DNA of 64,000 bases, from contig DASVDC010000082.1 of the NCBI GenBank assembly GCA_036381275.1, positions 1 to 64,000 on the forward strand, given 5' to 3'. Shown here in pieces: positions 59,496 to 64,000 of the stretch. Both the position numbers and the translations under genes were made by a program. The first letter of the stretch is position 1. Every line of letters begins with the position of its first letter. The notes beneath the pieces were generated by a model that was given only the letters and a program-made list of their open reading frames with translations, was not told the origin of the DNA and made no database searches. The DNA comes from UBA7803 sp036381275 (GTDB lineage Bacteria; Pseudomonadota; Gammaproteobacteria; Pseudomonadales; Azotimanducaceae).

Positions 59496-60103
59496 CAGTC
59501 GTCTCCCGGCGCCGCGCGCGGATCGCGGCTGTGCAGCGCCGTCATGGCCTTCTGCAGATCACCGCCGAGCAGGTGCGCGAGCACCGTATCCGGAATGTCG
59601 AACGCCTCGGCCAGCAGGCGCCGCTCCGCCTCCGGCATGCGCACCGAGGTGAGGTACGCGGTCACCCGGCTCTTGTCCCCCGGATGGCCGACGCCGATGC
59701 GCAGGCGCAGGAAGCCGCGCTCGTTGCCGAGCCCGGCAATCACGCTGCGGATGCCGTTGTGACCGTTGTCGCCGCCGCCGAATTTCAAGCGCAGCACGCC
59801 CGGCTCGAACGCCACCTCGTCGTAGCAGACCAGCACCTCCTCCGGCGCGATCCGGTAGAAGCGCGCCACGGCGCCCACCGACTCGCCGGAGAGGTTCATG
59901 TAGGTCATCGGCAGCAGCAGCCGCACGTCGTGCCCGGCCACGAGGCCGCGCCCGATCAACCCCTTGAAGCGCGCCTCCTCGCCGAGCGCGATTCCATAGC
60001 GTTCCGCCAGTTCGCGCACGAACCACGCGCCCGCGTTGTGTCGGGTGTGCTGATACCGCGGGCCCGGGTTCCCCAGGCCCGCGATCAGGCGAATGGCCGC
60101 CAT
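59495..60103 (-). CDS. pth: Peptidyl-tRNA hydrolase
   Basis: A 202-aa enzyme that releases peptides from stalled peptidyl-tRNAs. Family signatures: RLIAGLGNPGPRYQHTRHNAG with the catalytic His, KGLIGRG, LLLPMTYMNLSGESV with the tRNA-binding Asn, CYDEVAFEPGVLRLKFGGGDNGHNGIRS with the Asp and second Asn, and LRIGVGHPG. It is encoded 20 nt after rplY and coupled to ychF, the standard order. Confidence 0.96.
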   Translation of the reverse strand: MAAIRLIAGLGNPGPRYQHTRHNAGAWFVRELAERYGIALGEEARFKGLIGRGLVAGHDVRLLLPMTYMNLSGESVGAVARFYRIAPEEVLVCYDEVAFEPGVLRLKFGGGDNGHNGIRSVIAGLGNERGFLRLRIGVGHPGDKSRVTAYLTSVRMPEAERRLLAEAFDIPDTVLAHLLGGDLQKAMTALHSRDPRAAPGDD

Positions 60104-60123
60104 GTCGACGACGAGCGATGGGC

Positions 60124-60780
60124 TCAGGCGCCTTCGCCCGGCGTGCCCTCGGCCGCGGTGCCCTCGGCGCCTTCTTCGCCTTCCTCACCGGCTCCGCCGC
60201 GCGGCGGCACCACCGAAACCACCGCCGCGTCGTGCTCCTCGCCCTGGATCAGCTCCACCAGGCGCACGTTCGGCGGCAGCTTCAGATCCGACAGGTGCAC
60301 GGTCTGCCCGACCGCGACGTCGGTCATGTCGACTTCGATGTACTGCGGCAGGTCTTTCGGCAGGCATCGCACCAGCACCTCGTTCGTGTTGTGCACGATG
60401 TTGCCGCCGCCCTGTTTGACGCCGACGCACTTGTCTTCGTTGACGAAGTGCAGCGGGATGTGCACGTCGATCGGCTGGTCGGCGGTGATGCGCAGGAAGT
60501 CGATGTGCTGCAGCTTGTGCGAGGCGGGATGGCGCTGAACGTCGCGCAGCACCGCCTGCTGCGTCTCGCCGTCTACCACCACGTCGATGATCTGCGAGTA
60601 GAACGCTTCCGATTCCAGCGACTTGTTGAGCGCCGCGATGCTGAGGGTGAGCGGCTGAGGCTCACGGCCGCCGCCGTAGATGATGCCGGGTACCCGATCG
60701 TCGCCGCGACGCAGGCGGCGGCTCGCACCTTTCCCCACGTCTCTGCGCAGCTCGGCCTCGACCCTGAAGTGCTGAGGCAT
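60124..60780 (-). CDS. rplY: 50S ribosomal protein L25, Ctc form
   Basis: A 218-aa long-form L25. The N-terminal 5S-rRNA-binding domain (about 1-95) contains RRLRRGDDRVPGIIYGGG and VLRDVQRHPASHKLQHIDFL. The C-terminal Ctc domain (about 96-185) ends with an acidic Glu/Gly-rich tail. I chose the ATG at 60778-60780; the upstream codons lie in the prs-rplY gap. Confidence 0.95.
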   Translation of the reverse strand: MPQHFRVEAELRRDVGKGASRRLRRGDDRVPGIIYGGGREPQPLTLSIAALNKSLESEAFYSQIIDVVVDGETQQAVLRDVQRHPASHKLQHIDFLRITADQPIDVHIPLHFVNEDKCVGVKQGGGNIVHNTNEVLVRCLPKDLPQYIEVDMTDVAVGQTVHLSDLKLPPNVRLVELIQGEEHDAAVVSVVPPRGGAGEEGEEGAEGTAAEGTPGEGA

Positions 60781-60859
60781 GATTCGATTCTCCTGTCCGT
60801 TTTCAGACGTTGCTTCCGGCCACCGGGACCGCGACCAGACCCGGCGCCGCATCGGCCAT

Positions 60860-61804
60860 TCAGCGGAACATCGCGCTGATGGATTCTTCGTTGCTCACCC
60901 GCCGGATCGCCTCGGCGAGCAGGCGGTCCAGGCTGAGCTGCGTGATCTTCCCGCAGCGCTCGGCCTCGGCGCTGAGCGGCACCGTATCGGTGACGACCAT
61001 CTCGTCGAGCTGCGATTCGCTGATGCGCTCGATCGCGCGCCCGGACAGCACCGGATGCGTGATGTAGGCCACCACGCTCGCCGCGCCGTGCTCCTTCAGC
61101 GCCTGCGCGGCGGTGCAGAGCGTCCCCGCGGTGTCGACGATGTCGTCCACCATCACGCAGGTCTTGCCCTCGACGTCGCCGATCACGTGCATCACCCGGC
61201 TCTCGTTCGGATACGGTCGGCGCTTGTCGATGATCGCCAGATCCAGGTCGTTGGCCTGCTTCGCGATCGCCCGAGCCCGCACCACGCCGCCGATGTCCGG
61301 CGAGACCACGATCGGATTCACATAGCCGCGGCTCAGCATGTGGTCCACCAGCACCGGGGATCCATAGACGTTGTCCACCGGCATCTTGAAGAAGCCCTGG
61401 ATCTGATCGGCGTGCAGGTCCACGGTCAGCAGCCGGTGGATGCCGACGGTCTCGAGCATGTCGGCGACGACCTTGGCGCTGATCGCGACCCGCGCCGACC
61501 GCGGCCGCCGGTCCTGCCGGGCGTAGCCGAAATACGGCACCACCGCGGTGATCCGCGACGCCGACGAGCGGCGCATCGCGTCCGCGAGCAGCATCAGCTC
61601 CATCAGGTGATCGTTGGTCGGCGCGCAGGTCGACTGCAGCAGGAACACGTCCTCGCCGCGCACGTTCTCTTCGATCTCGACGCTCACCTCGCCATCGCTG
61701 AAGCGCGACACCGTGGCGCAGCCGAGGCCCATGCCGATCCTACGGGCGACCCGCTCCGCGAGCGGCCGATTCGAGCTGCCCGCAAAGATCCTGAGATTCC
61801 CCAC
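60860..61804 (-). CDS. prs: Ribose-phosphate pyrophosphokinase
   Basis: A 314-aa PRPP synthase. Signatures: FSDGEVSVEIEENVRGEDVF, the flexible-loop KRRPYPNES region, PYFGYARQDRRPRSARVAISAKVVADML, and the PRPP loop CVMVDDIVDTAGTL. The start is GTG 61802-61804. Many gammaproteobacterial homologues have the same synteny with tRNA-Gln upstream. Confidence 0.96.
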   Translation of the reverse strand: MGNLRIFAGSSNRPLAERVARRIGMGLGCATVSRFSDGEVSVEIEENVRGEDVFLLQSTCAPTNDHLMELMLLADAMRRSSASRITAVVPYFGYARQDRRPRSARVAISAKVVADMLETVGIHRLLTVDLHADQIQGFFKMPVDNVYGSPVLVDHMLSRGYVNPIVVSPDIGGVVRARAIAKQANDLDLAIIDKRRPYPNESRVMHVIGDVEGKTCVMVDDIVDTAGTLCTAAQALKEHGAASVVAYITHPVLSGRAIERISESQLDEMVVTDTVPLSAEAERCGKITQLSLDRLLAEAIRRVSNEESISAMFR

Positions 61805-61843
61805 GTGTCTACCTTCGATTGGCCTTCGTGAGCATCGGAGTGT

Positions 61844-61918
61844 TGGCTGGGGCGCTAGGATTCGAACCTAGGAATGCCGGGATCAAAACCCGGTGCCTTA
61901 CCGCTTGGCGACGCCCCA
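61844..61918 (-). tRNA. tRNA-Gln (TTG)
   Basis: A 75-nt tRNA with encoded CCA, starting TGGGGCG and ending CGCCCCA-GCCA. The anticodon loop TTTTGAT gives TTG. D arm GCCAAGCGGTAAGGC and T arm CCTAG-GTTCGAAT-CCTAG are regular. The U1-A72 end pair is the usual glutaminyl identity feature. It lies 40 nt upstream of prs. Confidence 0.96.
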
Positions 61919-62034
61919 ACGGAGGGCCGGACCTTTCGACGCCGGGATCACCGACACCCGCCAGGATCAGCCGGCCGCGCGAGGGCGGGTATTTTCCTTG
62001 CGGGCCCCAGCAGTGTCAAACGGGCGGGCCCGAC

Positions 62035-62094
62035 GTGGGTGCGGCCTCCGGCCGCGAATCTCCGAGAAGTTCGCGGCCGCAGGCCGCTCCCACA
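62035..62094. repeat. REP-like palindrome, copy 9
   Basis: GTGGGTGCGGCC...GGCCGCTCCCACA with two changes from the consensus arms. It lies 7 nt downstream of the lolB stop, in the 183-bp gap to tRNA-Gln where ispE would normally be found. Confidence 0.83.
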
Positions 62095-62101
62095 CGCGGG
62101 G

Positions 62102-62734
62102 TCAGATCCGCCAGTCGGCGATCGCGAGGCGGACCCGGTAGCCGTCCCGCTCCGCGGTCACCCGGTGCGGCAGCGCGAACGGTTCCGCTCGCGCGGCGCC
62201 CGCTGGCTCGTCGCCCGCCGTCGCGGTGCGATCCTCGGCGGTCTCGGCGACGACCGGCCGATAGCGCTCCAGCGTCACCCGCCAGCCGAGCTGACGGAAG
62301 CTCGTGAGCTGGCCCTCGTCGTTCAGCACGCGGTCGCTCACCGGCCGGTCCGGAGCCGGTTGTCCCCGAACCCAGAGCGGCAGCACGTCGAGCGGCAGCG
62401 TCCAGCCGAGGTGCTCGCGCATCACCACGCCGGGCGGGCCCTCCGAGATCAGCGTGCCGTCGCCCTCGCGCAGCGCCAGGCGCCGGTCGGTGCCGATGAG
62501 CTGCACCCGCCCCTGCCCGAGCGGGCCCCACAGATCGATCGTGAAAGCCTGCGCCTGCTGGCGCCAGAGGAACTGCGCCGAGAAGCTCTCTTCGCCGTAG
62601 ACGACCCCGAGCTTGCCGCGCAGGTTGAACCCGCCTTCGGCCGGCGCCGGGCGCGGCAGCGTGGTGCAGCCGCCGAGCGCCAGGAAAAACAGCAGAAGGA
62701 ATAGGTGGTTACGCGTATCCGCCGGTAACTTCAC
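62102..62734 (-). CDS. lolB: Outer-membrane lipoprotein insertion factor LolB
   Basis: A 210-aa lipoprotein. I chose the GTG at 62732-62734, which gives the signal MKLPADTRNHLFLLLFFLAL and lipobox LGGC (Cys23). Mature segments FNLRGKLGVVYGEESFSAQFLWRQQ, FTIDLWGPLGQGRVQLIG and the conserved GWTLPLDVLPLWVRGQP identify LolB, the outer-membrane acceptor of lipoproteins from LolA. It is divergent from hemA, as in many gammaproteobacteria. Confidence 0.9.
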   Translation of the reverse strand: MKLPADTRNHLFLLLFFLALGGCTTLPRPAPAEGGFNLRGKLGVVYGEESFSAQFLWRQQAQAFTIDLWGPLGQGRVQLIGTDRRLALREGDGTLISEGPPGVVMREHLGWTLPLDVLPLWVRGQPAPDRPVSDRVLNDEGQLTSFRQLGWRVTLERYRPVVAETAEDRTATAGDEPAGAARAEPFALPHRVTAERDGYRVRLAIADWRI

Positions 62735-62756
62735 GGGCCCTGGACTCTGGTATGAT
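62728..62756 (+). promoter_or_regulatory. Candidate hemA promoter
   Basis: A good -10 box TATGAT (62751-62756) lies 46 nt before the hemA ATG. The -35 region is poor (AACTTC with a 17-bp spacer), so an activator may be needed. It overlaps the lolB start region. Confidence 0.45.
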
Positions 62757-62802
62757 GGCGGGTCGGTCCGAGGCACTCGAGCGCGCACCCAGACCCCTAC
62801 CC

Positions 62803-64000
62803 ATGGCGATACTGGCATACGGCGTTAACTATCGCACGGCGCCCCTCGAAGTGCGCGAGCGCCTCACGTTCCCGGAGGAGAGCATCGTCCCGGCGCTCCG
62901 GGCCGTCCGCGGCTGCGTGCCGACGCTGTCGGAGGCGGTGATCGTCTCGACCTGCAACCGTACTGAGCTCTACGCCGCGCTGGACCCGGCCGAGGAAGCG
63001 CGCATCCCCGAATGGCTCGCCCGCTACCGGCCGGTGCAGCCCGAGGAGCTCGCCAGCATGGCGTACACCTACTGGGACGTCGATGCCGCGCGGCACCTGA
63101 TCCGGGTCGCCTCCGGGCTCGACTCCCAGGTGCTCGGGGAGCCGCAGATCCTCGGTCAGGTGAAGGCCGCCTGCGAGCTCGCCCGCGAGGCGGGCACGCT
63201 CGGGCCGGAGCTCACGCTGCTGTCGCAGGTGAGCCTGTCGGCGGCGCGGCGGGTACGCACCGACACCGACATCGGCCGGAACCCGATCTCGGTGGCCTAC
63301 GCGGCCGTGCAGATGGCCCGGCGGATCTTCTCCGACCTCGGCACGAAGCGGGCGCTCCTGCTCGGCGCCGGCGAAACGATCCAGAAGGTCGCCGAGCACC
63401 TGGTCGAGCTCGGCATCGGCGCGCTCGGCGTCGCGAACCGGACACTCGCCAACGCCGAGGCGCTGGCCGCGCGCTTCCACGCGACGCCGATGCAGCTCAC
63501 CGACGTCGCCGCGCACCTGCACGACTATGACATCGTGATCGCCTCCACCGGCAGCGCGCTGCCGATCCTCGGCAAGGGTGCCGTCGAGCACGCGATCCGG
63601 CTGCGCCGGCGCCGGCCGATGTTCATTGTCGACATCGCGATGCCGCGCGACGTCGAGCCGGAGGTGGCCGAGCTCTCGGACGTCTATCTGTACACGCTGG
63701 ACGATCTGACCGAAGTCATCGAAGACAACCTGCGGCAGCGGCGGGCCGCGGCGGAATCCGCCGAGCAGCTCGTGGACGACGGCGCGACGCTGTACCTGCG
63801 CGAGCGCCGCGCGCAGCAGAGCCACGAGTTGTTGAAACGCCTGCGCGAGCAGGCGGAAGCGATCAAGAGCGCCGAGCTCGAGCGGGCACTGAAGGAGCTC
63901 CAGGGCGGCGCCGATCCGCAGCGCGTGCTCGCGTCGCTGGCGCGCGCGCTCACGAACAAGCTGATGCATCCACCGAGCGTCGCGATCCGCGAGGCGAGTG
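62803..64000 (+). CDS. hemA: Glutamyl-tRNA reductase HemA (5' part, truncated by the window edge)
   Basis: The first enzyme of C5-pathway haem synthesis; it reduces glutamyl-tRNA to glutamate-1-semialdehyde. The frame starts ATG 62803 and remains open to the end (399 codons). Motifs: AYGVNYRTAPLEVRERL, the catalytic Cys51 in VIVSTCNRTELY, SGLDSQVLGEPQILGQVK, the NADPH-binding ALLLGAGETIQKVAEHL and VIASTGSALPIL, and the start of the helical dimerisation domain. About 20-30 residues are missing compared with a normal length near 420. Confidence 0.95.
   Translation, partial: MAILAYGVNYRTAPLEVRERLTFPEESIVPALRAVRGCVPTLSEAVIVSTCNRTELYAALDPAEEARIPEWLARYRPVQPEELASMAYTYWDVDAARHLIRVASGLDSQVLGEPQILGQVKAACELAREAGTLGPELTLLSQVSLSAARRVRTDTDIGRNPISVAYAAVQMARRIFSDLGTKRALLLGAGETIQKVAEHLVELGIGALGVANRTLANAEALAARFHATPMQLTDVAAHLHDYDIVIASTGSALPILGKGAVEHAIRLRRRRPMFIVDIAMPRDVEPEVAELSDVYLYTLDDLTEVIEDNLRQRRAAAESAEQLVDDGATLYLRERRAQQSHELLKRLREQAEAIKSAELERALKELQGGADPQRVLASLARALTNKLMHPPSVAIREAS

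Noticed and set aside
117..62094. CRISPR array
   Set aside because: The repeats are palindromic, dispersed singly at gene ends and not regularly spaced; no cas genes are present.

Overview
The window reads as one high-GC (roughly two-thirds G+C by eye) chromosomal stretch of a gammaproteobacterium. The evidence is the CmoA/CmoB wobble-uridine pair, the hemA / lolB / tRNA-Gln / prs / rplY / pth / ychF neighbourhood, a CTGT-N8-ACAG LexA box, and many REP-like palindromes of the type seen in pseudomonads and xanthomonads. A PEP-CTERM protein and many CoA-ester and lipid-type enzymes (acyl-CoA dehydrogenases, a crotonase, an LLM oxidoreductase, a phytanoyl-CoA dioxygenase-like protein) would suit an environmental Nevskiales/Steroidobacterales/Woeseiales-like lineage. 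I cannot fix the genus from the sequence.

Layout. 0-5 kb: Fpg/Nei-type glycosylase, MATE exporter, and a crotonase-LLM oxidoreductase-SDR run. 5-11 kb: a membrane-anchored alpha/alpha-toroid protein, a PEP-CTERM protein behind a candidate sigma-54 promoter with twin upstream sites, and a nitronate monooxygenase/flavin reductase pair divergent from an acyl-CoA dehydrogenase. 10.8-18.4 kb: LemA and an M48 protease, cmoA-cmoB, a second acyl-CoA dehydrogenase, and a divergent GlxA-type regulator/DJ-1 pair. 18.5-21.4 kb: a Lrp/AsnC ligand-binding domain protein and a PAS-GAF-GGDEF-EAL protein.

21.5-34.3 kb is the most striking block: eight co-directional genes plus a divergent double-TetR regulator. 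In order of transcription they are a cytochrome c-PQQ dehydrogenase resembling polyvinyl alcohol dehydrogenase, a secreted serine hydrolase resembling oxidised-PVA (beta-diketone) hydrolase, a TonB-dependent receptor, and a complete oligopeptide-type ABC importer. I read it as an uptake and depolymerisation locus for a PVA-like 1,3-diol polymer or an unknown natural analogue. The promoter regions of the dehydrogenase and the receptor share a 21-bp element with 16 identical positions.

34-57 kb: Smr and PhyH proteins, a coniferyl-aldehyde-type dehydrogenase, a radical SAM protein whose sigma-70 promoter spacer is a LexA box, a lipoprotein retropepsin / inactive transglutaminase-7TM / ATP-grasp operon, a low-GC patch, a terpene-cyclase-like toroid protein, an amidohydrolase, an esterase, a VOC / MoxR-type AAA+ / VWA operon whose VWA gene carries an in-frame REP, a BI-1 family protein, a RimK / retropepsin / AstE-like operon, and a kinase-dead-looking Pnkp-like phosphatase. 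57.5-64 kb: tRNA-Met, ychF, pth, rplY, prs, tRNA-Gln, lolB and the 5' part of hemA. ispE, which commonly sits between lolB and tRNA-Gln in gammaproteobacteria, is absent; a REP lies there instead.

Ten repeat loci recur through the window. Nine belong to the GTGGGAGCGGCC...GGCCGCTCCCAC family and one to a second family (GTAGGAGCGA...TCGCTCCTAC). Most sit within a few bases of stop codons, but two are translated as internal parts of genes.
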